Source: Sphaerisporangium sp040649355 (GTDB lineage Bacteria; Actinomycetota; Actinomycetes; Streptosporangiales; Streptosporangiaceae). Taken from it: a DNA stretch of 64,000 nt. The position numbers were made by a program, and so were the translations under genes. Every line of letters starts with the position of its first letter. Position 1 is the first letter of the stretch. The stretch lies in the NCBI RefSeq assembly GCF_043197795.1, contig NZ_JBICTU010000005.1:277807-341806 (forward strand). The letters are read 5' to 3'. The notes beneath the pieces were generated by a model. It was not told the origin of the DNA and ran no database searches. It saw nothing but the letters and a program-made list of their open reading frames with translations. Shown piece after piece: positions 52,408 through 61,158 of the stretch.

Positions 52408-53988
52408 GTGAACGGCCGCCCGCTGAGCCGCAGGGCCGTACTGGGTGGCCTGGCCGTGGCGGCGCTCGCCCCGTTCGCCCGAGGGCAGGCACCGGATCCC
52501 GGCGGCGCCCTGCCCCCCGGCGGTCCCGGCGGCGCACTCCGCGCCACCGGCCCCGGCGACGCGGCCGTCCTGGCCTCGCCGAGGCAGATGCGCGGCATGT
52601 GGATCGCGTCGGTGAACAACACCAACTGGCCCTCGCGCACGGGCCTGCCGGTGGAGCGGCAGAAGAGCGAGTTCATCTCGTGGCTCGACCTCGCGGTGTC
52701 GCGCCGGTTCAACGCGGTGTTCGTGCAGGTGCGGCCCACGGCGGACGCCTTCTGGCCCTCGGCGCGCGAACCGTGGTCGCAGTTCCTCACGGGCGTCCAG
52801 GGGCGCGACCCCGGGTACGACCCGCTCGCGTTCATGGTCGAGGCGGCGCACGAGCGCGGGCTGGCGTTCCACGCGTGGTTCAACCCCTACCGGGTGTCCA
52901 CGCAGCCCGACCCCGCCCGGCTCGTGCCCGATCATCCCCTGCGCCGCAACCCGGGCTGGGGCGTGGCCTACGCGGGCGGGCTCTACTACAACCCCGGGCT
53001 GCCGGAGGTCCGCGCCTTCGTCCAGGACGCGATCATGGACGCGGTCACCCGGTACGACGTCGACGGCGTGCACTTCGACGACTACTTCTACCCCTACCCG
53101 GTCGAGGGCCAGGAGTTCGACGACGCGGAGGCCTACGCCCGCCACGGCAAGGGGTTCGCCGACAGGGCGGCGTGGCGGCGGCACAACGTCGACCTGCTGA
53201 TCCACGAGATGGGGCGGCGCGTCCGCGAGGAGAAGCCCGAGGTCCAGTGGGGGATCAGCCCGTTCGGCATCTGGCGCAACGCGGCCACCGACCCCCTCGG
53301 CTCGGCCACGTCGGGCTCCCAGTCGTACGACGACCAGCACGCCGACAGCCGGGGCTGGGTGCGGAAGGGCTGGCTCGACTACGTCGTCCCGCAGCTCTAC
53401 TGGAACATCGGCCTGCCGGTGGCCGACTACGCCGTGCTCGCCGCCTGGTGGGCGAAGGCGGTGGCCGGCACGGGCACCCAGCTGTGGATCGGGCAGTCGG
53501 TCTACAACGCCGGAGCCGCCGGGCAGCCCGCCGCCTGGCAGGACCCCGAGGAGCTGTCGCGGCACCTCACCCTCAACGGCGACCATCCGGGCATCGGCGG
53601 CGACGTCTACTACAACTCGGGCGACGTGCGCGCCGACCGGCTCGGGGCGATGACCCGACTCCAGCGGGAGCACTACGCGCGACCGGCCCTCGGCCCGGTG
53701 CCGCCGCGCCTGGCCGCGGGCGCCCCGCCTCCGCCGCCCGTCGTCACCGGCGCCCGCCGTACGAGCCGGAGCGCCGAGCTCACCTTCGCCTCCGAGGGCC
53801 GTGCCGAGCCCCGCCTGTACGCGGTCTACCGTCACGACGCGGACGACAAGGGGTACCTGCTGGCGATCGTGCCCGGCGGGCCCCGAGGCCGGTTCACCGA
53901 CCCGGCGTGGGAGCCAGGCTCGCGCTACCGCGTCACGGCCGTCGACGCGGCGGGACGCCAGAGCCCGCCCACCCTCTGGGTGAGCTGA
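52408..53988 (+). CDS. Secreted GHL10-type glycosidase (DUF187 family)
   Basis: 526 aa from GTG 52408 (CGGAG upstream). The N-terminus SRRAVLGGLAVAALAPFARG is a Tat-type signal. The GHL10 barrel at about 55-400 is marked by RQMRGMWIASVNNTNWPSR, FNAVFVQVRPTADAFWPS, HAWFNPYRV and DVDGVHFDDYFYPYP, whose acidic residues are the likely catalytic ones. A C-terminal domain at about 445-526 is FN3-like. Characterised relatives such as E. coli DigH cut peptidoglycan glycan strands lacking stem peptides. With NagZ-like and amino-sugar kinase neighbours, a wall-turnover role fits. Confidence 0.88.
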   Translation: MNGRPLSRRAVLGGLAVAALAPFARGQAPDPGGALPPGGPGGALRATGPGDAAVLASPRQMRGMWIASVNNTNWPSRTGLPVERQKSEFISWLDLAVSRRFNAVFVQVRPTADAFWPSAREPWSQFLTGVQGRDPGYDPLAFMVEAAHERGLAFHAWFNPYRVSTQPDPARLVPDHPLRRNPGWGVAYAGGLYYNPGLPEVRAFVQDAIMDAVTRYDVDGVHFDDYFYPYPVEGQEFDDAEAYARHGKGFADRAAWRRHNVDLLIHEMGRRVREEKPEVQWGISPFGIWRNAATDPLGSATSGSQSYDDQHADSRGWVRKGWLDYVVPQLYWNIGLPVADYAVLAAWWAKAVAGTGTQLWIGQSVYNAGAAGQPAAWQDPEELSRHLTLNGDHPGIGGDVYYNSGDVRADRLGAMTRLQREHYARPALGPVPPRLAAGAPPPPPVVTGARRTSRSAELTFASEGRAEPRLYAVYRHDADDKGYLLAIVPGGPRGRFTDPAWEPGSRYRVTAVDAAGRQSPPTLWVS

Positions 53989-54003
53989 ACCCTTTCCGCC
54001 GGG

Positions 54004-55047
54004 TCAGGCCTGACCGGGAGTGTCGCCGGCCGCGAGCATCCGCCGGTGCGCCGCTTCGATCTCGGCGTCGCGGGCCGCGCCGGGACCCCCGGCGGCGGCG
54101 AAGGCGCGCAGGGCGAGCGCGGCGGCTCCGGCCGCGCCGTCCTTGGCCGGCACGACCGTACGGCCGATCAGCGCCTCCCTGACCCGGTCGGCCACCAGGG
54201 TCGGCCGCGTCAGCAGCGAGCCGGCGAGGACCACGGGCAGCGCGGGGTCGGGGGCTCTCACGGTGTCCAGGGTGCGGACGAGCAGGCGGGCGGCGTCGTC
54301 CAGGATGGTGAGGGCCACCCGGTCACCCTCGCGGGCGGCCGACTCCACCAGGGGGCTGAGCGTTCCGAGCCGCGCGGGCTCGCCGTCGTACACGGCGGCG
54401 ACGATGGCCTGGGCGAGCGCCTCGCCCGCCAGAGGGGCGGCGCCGGCGTCCCTTCCAGGAGCGTGCCTCAGCAAGGCGGGCAGGACACGGGCGGTGAGCG
54501 CGGTCGGCGGCCCCCGGCCGTCGAGGGCCGCGAGCGCCGCCCGGGCCGCCTGCCGCCCGATCCACACCCCCGAGCCCTCGTCGCCGAGCAGCCACCCGTA
54601 GCCGTCGCAGCGCCGGATGATCAGCCGGCCGGCGATGCGGGCCGCCACCGCGCCCGTACCCGCGATGATCACGCTGCCGCTGGGGACAGGGGTCGCTCCG
54701 GCGAAGGCCACCAGGATGTCCGGGACCACGACGGGGAGGCCGGGCAGGGCGGCGGCGCGCCACGCGTCCTCGGCCAGGACGAGCGCCCGCTCGCGGCCCG
54801 CCGCGCTCGCGCCGGCGAGCCCGAAGACGCCGCCCGCGACGTCGCGCGGGTGGAAGCGCGGGCCGAGCCCGAGCAGGGCCTCGGTGAGCGCGTGGGTGAG
54901 GTTGCCACCGGGGTCGCGGGCGGAGCGGGGGTTGGCGCCTCCCGCCCGGCCTCGGGCGACGATCTCGCCGCTCAGGGTGGCGACCAGGCAGCGCGTGCTC
55001 GTGCCGCCGCCGTCCACGCCGACGACCAGGGGCTCGGCGTTTCGCAT
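54004..55047 (-). CDS. BadF/BadG/BcrA/BcrD-type ATPase, probable N-acetylglucosamine kinase
   Basis: 347 aa from ATG 55047 (GGGAGGGG upstream); the longer open frame to 55260 has no site. It has the actin-like kinase fold: phosphate loop VVGVDGGGTSTRCLVATL, ANPRSARDPGGNLTHAL, SVIIAGTGAVAARI and YGWLLGDEGSGVWIGRQAARAAL, as in GlcNAc and N-acetylhexosamine kinases. It would phosphorylate GlcNAc or a related amino sugar released by the GH3/GHL10 enzymes. Convergent with the GHL10 gene, 15 bp apart. Confidence 0.85.
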   Translation of the reverse strand: MRNAEPLVVGVDGGGTSTRCLVATLSGEIVARGRAGGANPRSARDPGGNLTHALTEALLGLGPRFHPRDVAGGVFGLAGASAAGRERALVLAEDAWRAAALPGLPVVVPDILVAFAGATPVPSGSVIIAGTGAVAARIAGRLIIRRCDGYGWLLGDEGSGVWIGRQAARAALAALDGRGPPTALTARVLPALLRHAPGRDAGAAPLAGEALAQAIVAAVYDGEPARLGTLSPLVESAAREGDRVALTILDDAARLLVRTLDTVRAPDPALPVVLAGSLLTRPTLVADRVREALIGRTVVPAKDGAAGAAALALRAFAAAGGPGAARDAEIEAAHRRMLAAGDTPGQA

Positions 55048-55220
55048 ACCCCTCCCATGACGCTGATCTCCTCGAAAGTATAGGCGGCCGGAGGATTTCG
55101 CCACCGGCTCCACGCCAGGCGGCCGAGCGGGAGTGAGGCGAAGATCGCGTCGCGGCGTCCCCCGGTCGGCCAGGTATGGCAGTCTGCGTAGCTGCGGGAA
55201 GTCTCGACGGGGGAGTGCCG

Positions 55221-55856
55221 ATGGGTGGCCAGCGTGTGGCGAGTGCCGAGGAAGGGGCAAGCGGGGCCTCCGGCCTGTCCGACCGGGTCGCGCGATGGGT
55301 CACCGAGCTGTTCGCCCCGCAGGTGCTCGTCATCGGGCTGCCGCCGGTGGTGGGCCTGGTCTCCGACGGCTGGGCCGGCTTCCAGTGGGGCCTGCTCGCG
55401 TCGCTGCTGTGCGGCGGCGTCCCGGCGCTGGTGATCGCCATGGGCGTCCGCTCGGGACGGCTCGACTCGCGGCACATCGTGGACCGCTCGCGCAGGACGG
55501 TGCCGCTGCTGGTGGCGGTCGCGGCCGTGCTGGCGGCGCTCATGCTGCTGGCGGGCCTCGGGGCCCCGCGCCTGCTGGTGGCCACGGTGGCCGCGATGCT
55601 GGCGGGCCTCGCGGTGACCGTCCCTGTGACCCTGCGGTGGAAGATCTCCTTCCACGCGGCGGTGTCGGCCGGCACCGTGCTGGTGCTCGCCCGCGTCCTG
55701 CCGGCGACGCCGACGCTGGTCGCCGGTGCGGTGGTCGTCGCGGTCGTGTGCTGGGCCCGCGTACGGCTGGCGCACCACACGATCGCCCAGGTCGCCGCCG
55801 GGGCCGTCGCCGGAGGAGGCACAGCCCTGCTCACCCTGGCGCTTTCCGGGGTCTGA
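55221..55856 (+). CDS. PAP2-like integral membrane protein
   Basis: 211 aa from ATG 55221 (GGGGGAG upstream) with about six hydrophobic segments. It resembles the PAP2 phosphatase superfamily in having KISFHAAVSAG where PSGHA... is usual and WARVRLAHHTIAQVAAGAVAG where SR-x5-H-x3-D is usual. The final Asp position is Gln, so catalysis is doubtful. Lipid phosphatase activity is the family expectation, not shown here. Confidence 0.72.
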   Translation: MGGQRVASAEEGASGASGLSDRVARWVTELFAPQVLVIGLPPVVGLVSDGWAGFQWGLLASLLCGGVPALVIAMGVRSGRLDSRHIVDRSRRTVPLLVAVAAVLAALMLLAGLGAPRLLVATVAAMLAGLAVTVPVTLRWKISFHAAVSAGTVLVLARVLPATPTLVAGAVVVAVVCWARVRLAHHTIAQVAAGAVAGGGTALLTLALSGV

Positions 55857-55993
55857 GGGCGTCGCGCGGCCACCTGCTCGCGCCTGGAGTGCCGCTCCCC
55901 GCGGTGGGGTTCACCGCCTGTTTCGTTGGTCTGCGCCTTTCGCCGGTCTGCGCCCGCCCTCGCCGAGGCCGCGGGTGGAATGACCGGAAATCC

Positions 55994-56021
55994 TTGACGC
56001 CTCAACAAGGGCGGGTATAAA
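55994..56021 (+). promoter_or_regulatory. Promoter of the DeoR-PTS operon
   Basis: TTGACG (55994-55999), a 16-bp spacer and TATAAA (56016-56021), the best -35/-10 pair in the window. The -10 is overlapped by the first of three phased AAAC repeats. Confidence 0.75.
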
Positions 56022-56044
56022 CAAAGACGAAACCAACTTGAAAC
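56019..56044 (+). promoter_or_regulatory. Candidate DeoR-family operator (three AAAC repeats at 11-bp spacing)
   Basis: AAAC at 56019-56022, 56030-56033 and 56041-56044, in the contexts ATAAAC, CGAAAC and TGAAAC. The exact one-turn spacing places them on one face of the helix. DeoR/FruR-type repressors often bind such phased direct repeats next to the promoter. Confidence 0.55.
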
Positions 56045-56061
56045 GGCGGTGAATCAACACG

Positions 56062-56823
56062 ATGTACGCCGAGGAGCGGCAGCAGGAGATCCTGCGTCGG
56101 GCACGGGCCATCGGCAGGGTGGACGTCGTGACGCTGGGCGAGGAGTTCTCGGTCACCACCGAGACCATCCGCCGCGACCTGACTGTTCTTGAGCGTGCGG
56201 GCGTGTTGCGCCGCGTGCACGGCGGGGCCATCCCGGTCGAGCGGCTGGGCTTCGAGCCCGCGCTGGCCACCCGCGACGAGGTCATGACGGCCGAGAAGGA
56301 GCGCATCGCCAAGGCCGCCGTCGCGGAGCTGCCCGAGGACGGCGCGATCATCATCGACGCGGGCACCACCACGGGCCGGCTGGTGCAGGTGCTCCCCGCC
56401 GACCGCGAGCTCACCGTGATCGTCAACTCCCCGCCCCTGGCCACGGTGCTGGCCACGCGGGCGAACCTCAACGTGATCATGCTCGGCGGCCGGGTACGGG
56501 GGCGCACGCTGGCCACCGTCGACGACTGGGCGATGCGGCCGCTCTCACGGCTCAACGTGGACGTCGCGTTCATGGCGGCGAACGGCTGCTCGGTGGCCAG
56601 GGGCCTCACCACGCCGGACCCCGCCGAGGCGGCCATCAAGCGGGCGATGATCAAGGCGGCCAAGCGCAGCGTGCTGCTCGCCGACCACACCAAGTTCGCC
56701 GACACCTACCTCGCCCGGTTCGCGTCGATGTCCGAGATCGACGTGGTCATCACCGACACCGGGCTCGACCCCGCGACGGTGTCCGAGGTGGCGCAGGCCG
56801 GGCCGGAGGTGGTACGGGCGTGA
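56062..56823 (+). CDS. DeoR/GlpR-family transcriptional repressor
   Basis: 253 aa from ATG 56062. The DeoR helix-turn-helix is at 5-58 (RQQEILRRARAIGRVDVVTLGEEFSVTTETIRRDLTVLER, LRRVHGGAI) and the sugar-phosphate sensor domain at about 75-235 has IIIDAGTTTGRLVQVLP and GCSVARGLTTPDPAEAAIKRAMI. It is the first gene of an eight-gene phosphotransferase operon; its stop overlaps the GTG of the kinase gene. The effector is probably a phosphosugar of this pathway such as fructose 1-phosphate. The phased repeats in front are the expected autoregulatory site. Confidence 0.93.
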   Translation: MYAEERQQEILRRARAIGRVDVVTLGEEFSVTTETIRRDLTVLERAGVLRRVHGGAIPVERLGFEPALATRDEVMTAEKERIAKAAVAELPEDGAIIIDAGTTTGRLVQVLPADRELTVIVNSPPLATVLATRANLNVIMLGGRVRGRTLATVDDWAMRPLSRLNVDVAFMAANGCSVARGLTTPDPAEAAIKRAMIKAAKRSVLLADHTKFADTYLARFASMSEIDVVITDTGLDPATVSEVAQAGPEVVRA

Positions 56824-57761
56824 TCCTCACCCTGACGCTCAACCCGAGCCTCGATCGCACGATCGAGATCGCGACCCTCGCGCGCGGCACGGTCATCCGC
56901 GCCGCGACGGCCCACCTCGACCCCGGTGGCAAGGGGGTCAACGTGTGCCGCGCCCTGCTGGCCAACCGGGTCAGGTCGTGCGCGGTCGTCCCCTACGGAG
57001 GGGCCGAGGGGCGCCAGCTCGTCAGGCTGCTCTCCGAGGAGGGCATCCAGATGATCACCGTGCCGGTCGCCGGGACCACCCGGTCCAACGTCGCGCTCGC
57101 CGAGCCCGACGGCACCATCACCAAGATCAACGAGCCGGGCACGGCGCTCTCGGCCGACGAGCTGGACGCCGTCGCCGAGGCGGTGCTCAGCGCGGCGGAG
57201 TCGGCCGACTGGGTGGTCGCCTCCGGGAGCCTCCCGCCGGGCGTCCCGGTCGACATGTACGCCCGCCTGTGCCGGCGGTTCACGCGGGCGGGCATCAACG
57301 TCGCGGTCGACACCAGCGGTCCCGCGCTGGTGTCGGCGCTGGCCGCGGCGCCCGCGCTGGTCAAGCCCAACCGTGAGGAGCTGGCCGAGGCCACAGGAAC
57401 GTCGATCGCGTCGCTGGGGGACGCGATCGACGCGGCGGGCAAGCTGCTGGCCCTCGGCGCGAGGTCCGTCCTCGCGAGCCTCGGCCCCGACGGCGCGGTC
57501 CTCGTCGAGGACGGCCGGGTGTGGTACGGCCAGTGCCCGGTGCGCGAGCCGCGCAGCACCGTCGGCGCGGGGGACGCCATGCTCGCCGGTTTCCTCGCCG
57601 CGGGAGCCGCCGGCGAGATGGCCCTCGTCGAGGCCCTGGCCTGGGCGTCGGCCGCGGTGTCACTCCCGGGCAGCCGGATGCCGTCGCCCGCCGACATCGA
57701 GCGGGGCGACGTCCGCGTCCTCGATCCCGATCCAGCCACGCCGTTGACGCCCGGGGACTAG
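56820..57761 (+). CDS. fruK: 1-phosphofructokinase (PfkB family hexose-phosphate kinase)
   Basis: 313 aa from GTG 56820 (GTGA overlap). It has the PfkB signatures MILTLTLNPSLDRTI and HLDPGGKGVNVCRAL (sugar binding), KPNREELAE, and STVGAGDAMLAGF with the catalytic Asp. FruK converts fructose 1-phosphate to fructose 1,6-bisphosphate; the same subfamily includes tagatose-6-phosphate kinase (LacC). With a Mtl-type PTS and a zinc dehydrogenase in the same operon, either activity is possible, and the assignment to fructose 1-phosphate rests on closest family resemblance. Confidence 0.88.
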   Translation: MILTLTLNPSLDRTIEIATLARGTVIRAATAHLDPGGKGVNVCRALLANRVRSCAVVPYGGAEGRQLVRLLSEEGIQMITVPVAGTTRSNVALAEPDGTITKINEPGTALSADELDAVAEAVLSAAESADWVVASGSLPPGVPVDMYARLCRRFTRAGINVAVDTSGPALVSALAAAPALVKPNREELAEATGTSIASLGDAIDAAGKLLALGARSVLASLGPDGAVLVEDGRVWYGQCPVREPRSTVGAGDAMLAGFLAAGAAGEMALVEALAWASAAVSLPGSRMPSPADIERGDVRVLDPDPATPLTPGD

Positions 57762-57782
57762 ACGGCGCGTTTCGACCCCCCA

Positions 57783-57799
57783 GCCGGCCCCACGCCGGC
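57783..57799 (+). other. Small hairpin between fruK and the IIC gene
   Basis: GCCGGC (57783-57788) pairs with GCCGGC (57794-57799), just before the GGAAGGAG of the IIC gene. It may influence mRNA processing or start-site access; too small to be a terminator. Confidence 0.3.
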
Positions 57800-57821
57800 C
57801 GCCCCGGAAGGAGCAAACCAC

Positions 57822-59015
57822 ATGGCCGATACATACACCCCCACGGTTACCGGAACCGGCGTCAAGGCGACGATCCAGCGCTTCGGCGGTCACCTCGCCG
57901 GCATGATCATGCCCAACATCGGCGCCTTCATCGCCTGGGGCCTGATCACCGCCCTGTTCATCCCGACGGGCTGGCTGCCCAACAAGGCTTTCGCGGAGCT
58001 GGTCGGGCCGATGATCAGCACCCTGCTCCCCATCCTGATCGGGTACACCGGCGGGCGCATGGTGCACGGCCAGCGCGGCGCCGTCGTCGGCGCGGTCGCC
58101 ACGATGGGCGTCGTGGTGGGGGCCGACGTCCCGATGTTCCTCGGGGCCATGATCATCGGGCCGCTCGCCGCCTTCGTCATCAAGCAGGTCGACGGGTTCA
58201 CCCAGCAGCGGACCAGGGCCGGGTTCGAGATGCTGGTGGACAACTTCAGCGCCGGCATCGTGGGCGCGGGGATGGCGGTCCTCGGCATGTGGGGCATCGG
58301 CCCGGTCGTCGAGGCGGTCACCACCGCGGCCGGCCGCGCCGTCTCGTGGCTGGTCGGCCACGAACTGCTCCCGCTCGCCTCGGTGCTCATCGAGCCGGCC
58401 AAGGTGCTCTTCCTCAACAACGCGATCAACCACGGCGTCCTCGGCCCGCTGGGCGTCGCGGAGGCGGTCAAGTCCGGCAAGTCGATCCTGTTCATGCTGG
58501 AGTCCAACCCCGGCCCCGGGCTCGGCCTGCTGCTCGCGTACTTCTTCTTCGGCCCGAGGCTCCTGCGCCCCAGCGCGCCCGCCGCGATCATCATCCAGTT
58601 CCTCGGCGGCATCCACGAGATCTACTTCCCGTACGTGCTCATGAAGCCCCGCCTGATCCTCGCGGTGATCGCGGGCGGCGCGTCGGGCGTCCTGACCTTC
58701 ATGGTCACGGGGGCCGGGCTGGTCGCCACCCCGGCGCCTGGAAGCATCTTCGCCTACCTGGCGGTCACGCCCAGAGGCGGCTACTTCGGGGTCCTCGCCG
58801 GTGTCCTCGTGGCCGCCGCGGTCTCCTTCGTTGTCGCCTCGGCGCTGCTGGGCTTCGGCCGCGCCAACGGCGACGAGCCCGCCACCGCGCCGGACGCCCC
58901 CGCCGAGCAGCCGGTCCCGGCCGCGTCCGGCGCCTCCGCCGTGGAGCCGGGCGGGGTCACCACGCCCGTCACCGAGGGCGACAAGCAAGCCCAGCCCGTC
59001 ATCAGAGAGGTGTGA
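57822..59015 (+). CDS. PTS EIIC component, mannitol (MtlA) type
   Basis: 397 aa from ATG 57822 (GGAAGGAGC upstream). Multiple membrane helices; family landmarks are RFGGHLAGMIMPNIGAFIAWGLITALF, GADVPMFLGAMI, LFLNNAINHGVLGPLG and the sugar-site motif GGIHEIYFPYVLMKPRLI. It transports and helps phosphorylate a hexitol or hexose. Unlike E. coli MtlA the IIB and IIA parts are separate genes downstream. The last 45 residues form an Ala/Pro-rich tail (EPATAPDAPAEQPVPA...), probably the vestige of a linker to IIB. Confidence 0.92.
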   Translation: MADTYTPTVTGTGVKATIQRFGGHLAGMIMPNIGAFIAWGLITALFIPTGWLPNKAFAELVGPMISTLLPILIGYTGGRMVHGQRGAVVGAVATMGVVVGADVPMFLGAMIIGPLAAFVIKQVDGFTQQRTRAGFEMLVDNFSAGIVGAGMAVLGMWGIGPVVEAVTTAAGRAVSWLVGHELLPLASVLIEPAKVLFLNNAINHGVLGPLGVAEAVKSGKSILFMLESNPGPGLGLLLAYFFFGPRLLRPSAPAAIIIQFLGGIHEIYFPYVLMKPRLILAVIAGGASGVLTFMVTGAGLVATPAPGSIFAYLAVTPRGGYFGVLAGVLVAAAVSFVVASALLGFGRANGDEPATAPDAPAEQPVPAASGASAVEPGGVTTPVTEGDKQAQPVIREV

Positions 59016-59019
59016 GCGG

Positions 59020-59328
59020 ATGCCGAGCATCGACAGCAAGGACGTCAAGAAGATCGTGGTCGCCTGCGACGCGGGAATGGGCAGCAGCGTCATGCTCGCC
59101 ACCCAGCTCCGCAAGTCCCTGAAGGGGCTCCCGGTCGAGGTGGAGCACACGCCGGTCAACTCGATCCCCGCCGACGCCGACGTCATCGTCTGCCACGCGG
59201 GGCTGGCCGACCGTGCGAGGGCCTCCGCTCCCGGCACCGTGCTCGTGCCGTTCCAGCTCTTCATCGGCGACCCCGCCGTCACCAAACTCGTCGGCACGAT
59301 GAAGAACGGCGGCACGGTCGATGCCTGA
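59020..59328 (+). CDS. PTS EIIB component, mannitol type
   Basis: 102 aa from ATG 59020, 4 bp after the IIC stop. The phosphorylated Cys is C16 in KIVVACDAGMGSSVMLA, the P-loop-like signature of lactose/mannitol-type IIB, and VIVCHAGLADRA is conserved. It takes phosphate from IIA and gives it to the sugar on IIC. It overlaps the IIA start by 8 bp. Confidence 0.93.
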   Translation: MPSIDSKDVKKIVVACDAGMGSSVMLATQLRKSLKGLPVEVEHTPVNSIPADADVIVCHAGLADRARASAPGTVLVPFQLFIGDPAVTKLVGTMKNGGTVDA

Positions 59329-59824
59329 CGCGGCGCCGCTGCCGCTGGACCCGAGGGCCATACGGCTCGACGCCGAGGCCGGATCGCGCGACGACGCGAT
59401 CCGGCAGTGCGGCCGGGCGCTGCTCGCCGTGGGCGCCGTCGACGAGTCCTACATCGGCACGATGATCGACCGTGAGCGGTCCATCTCGACCTACGTCGGG
59501 GAGGGCGTCGCGATCCCGCACGGCACGCTCGCCGGCAAGGACGCCGTCCACCACGACGCCATCAGCGTCGTGCGCTTCCCCGGCGGCGTCGACTGGGACG
59601 GGTTCCCCGTCGTGCTGTGCATCGGCATCGCCGCCCGTGGAGAGGGCCACGTGGAACTGCTGTCCGAGCTGGCGCAGATCCTGCTCGACCCCGACCGCGC
59701 GAAGGCGCTCCGCGAGGCCACCGAGGTCGACGAGGTGGTCCGCCTCCTGCAACCCGTGAAAGAAGACGACGCGGCCCCGCAACCTGTGAGCGGGCCGCCC
59801 GTGAGAGAGGAAACGCCCGAGTGA
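59321..59824 (+). CDS. PTS EIIA component, mannitol/fructose type
   Basis: 167 aa from ATG 59321. The phospho-accepting His is H67 in EGVAIPHGTL; RERSISTYVGEGVAIPHG and ELLSELAQIL are typical of the PTS_EIIA_2 family. It receives phosphate from HPr. The last 20 residues are a low-complexity acidic/Pro tail. The stop overlaps the GTG of the dehydrogenase gene (GTGA). Confidence 0.93.
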   Translation: MPDAAPLPLDPRAIRLDAEAGSRDDAIRQCGRALLAVGAVDESYIGTMIDRERSISTYVGEGVAIPHGTLAGKDAVHHDAISVVRFPGGVDWDGFPVVLCIGIAARGEGHVELLSELAQILLDPDRAKALREATEVDEVVRLLQPVKEDDAAPQPVSGPPVREETPE

Positions 59825-60861
59825 AGGTCGCCCGCTTCCACGCCCCAGGTGACATCCGCGTGGAGGACGCGCCCGAGCCCTCACCGGGGCCCGGAGAGGT
59901 CAAGATCCGCGTCCGCAACTGCTCCACCTGCGGCACCGACGTCAAGATCTTCAGGCACGGTCACCACCACATCCGCCCGCCCCGCGTCATGGGCCACGAG
60001 ATCGCCGGTGAGATCGCCGAGGTGGGCGAGGGCGTCGAGGGCTGGACGGCGGGCGACCGGGTGCAGGTCATCGCCGCCATCCCGTGCGGCCGCTGCGAGG
60101 AGTGCCTGCGGGGCAGGATGACCGTCTGCCCCAACCAGGAGTCGATGGGCTACCACTACGACGGCGGGTTCGCCGAGCACACCATCGTGCCCGCCAAGGT
60201 GCTGTCCGTCGGCGGTCTCAACCGGATCCCCGACGGCGTCGGCTTCGCCGAGGCCTCGGTCGCCGAACCGCTCGCCTGCGTGCTCAACGGGCAGGAGCTG
60301 GCCCGCGTCGGCGACGGGGACGACGTGGTCATCCTCGGGGCGGGCCCCATCGGCTGCCTCCACGTGCGGCTCGCCCGCTCGCGCGGGGCCGGGCGGGTCT
60401 TCCTGGCCGACCTCAACCCCGAACGGCTCACCATGGCCGCCGACCGCGTACGGCCGGACGCGGTGATCAGCGGCCGGGACGCGGACGTCGTGGACGAGGT
60501 CCTCAAGCTCACCGGCGGCCGGGGCGCCGACGTGGTCATCACGGCCGCAGCCTCCGGCGCCGCCCAGCAGCAGGCGCTCCAGATGACCGCGCGCCAGGGC
60601 CGGATCAGCTTCTTCGGCGGCCTGCCCAAGGACGACCCGATCATCGCGCTCGACTCCAACCTCGTGCACTACCGCGAGCTGACCATCGTCGGCGCCAACG
60701 GGTCGAGCCCCGCGCACAACGCCAGGGCGCTCGACCTGATCGCCACCGGGGCCGTGCCGGTCAGCGACCTCATCACCCACCGGATCCCGCTCGCGGAGGT
60801 CCTGGAAGGCATCGACATCGTCAGCCGAGGCACGGCGATCAAGGTCACCGTCGAACCCTAA
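59821..60861 (+). CDS. Zinc-dependent medium-chain dehydrogenase (sorbitol/polyol-phosphate dehydrogenase-like)
   Basis: 346 aa from GTG 59821. Catalytic zinc ligands: Cys in NCSTCGTDVKIF, GHE in VMGHEIAGEI and E in VAEPLACVL. Structural zinc Cys cluster: PCGRCEECLRGRMTVC. Rossmann motif: VVILGAGPIGCLHVRLARS. It resembles L-iditol, threonine and galactitol-1-phosphate dehydrogenases. Placed between PTS components and HPr, it probably oxidises the polyol phosphate made by the PTS to a ketose phosphate for the PfkB kinase. Substrate unproven. Confidence 0.87.
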   Translation: MKVARFHAPGDIRVEDAPEPSPGPGEVKIRVRNCSTCGTDVKIFRHGHHHIRPPRVMGHEIAGEIAEVGEGVEGWTAGDRVQVIAAIPCGRCEECLRGRMTVCPNQESMGYHYDGGFAEHTIVPAKVLSVGGLNRIPDGVGFAEASVAEPLACVLNGQELARVGDGDDVVILGAGPIGCLHVRLARSRGAGRVFLADLNPERLTMAADRVRPDAVISGRDADVVDEVLKLTGGRGADVVITAAASGAAQQQALQMTARQGRISFFGGLPKDDPIIALDSNLVHYRELTIVGANGSSPAHNARALDLIATGAVPVSDLITHRIPLAEVLEGIDIVSRGTAIKVTVEP

Positions 60862-60873
60862 GGAAGCCCCGCC

Positions 60874-61158
60874 ATGGCAGAGAAGACCGTCACCATCGCC
60901 TCCCGCAGCGGCCTGCACGCCAGGCCCGCGAAGCTCTTCGTCCAGGCAGCCGCCCGGCAGGGCGTCGCCGTGCGCGTACGGACGGCCGACAAGCCGTCCG
61001 TGCCGGCCACCAGCATGCTCGGAGTGCTGGCCCTCGGCGCGCGGCAGGGCACGGAGGTGACCCTGCAGGCCGACGGCCCGGGGGCGGAGGAGGCGTTGGA
61101 GTCCCTCGCCGAGCTGCTTTCGCGCGACCTAGACGCGGAGGAGTCCGCCGATGCCTGA
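60874..61158 (+). CDS. ptsH: Phosphocarrier protein HPr
   Basis: 94 aa from ATG 60874. The active His is H15 in RSGLHARPAKLFVQ, and the region of the regulatory Ser reads PATSMLGVLALG (S47). It carries phosphate from Enzyme I to IIA. The C-terminal tail (SRDLDAEESADA) is slightly long. The stop overlaps the Enzyme I start by 8 bp. Confidence 0.93.
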   Translation: MAEKTVTIASRSGLHARPAKLFVQAAARQGVAVRVRTADKPSVPATSMLGVLALGARQGTEVTLQADGPGAEEALESLAELLSRDLDAEESADA

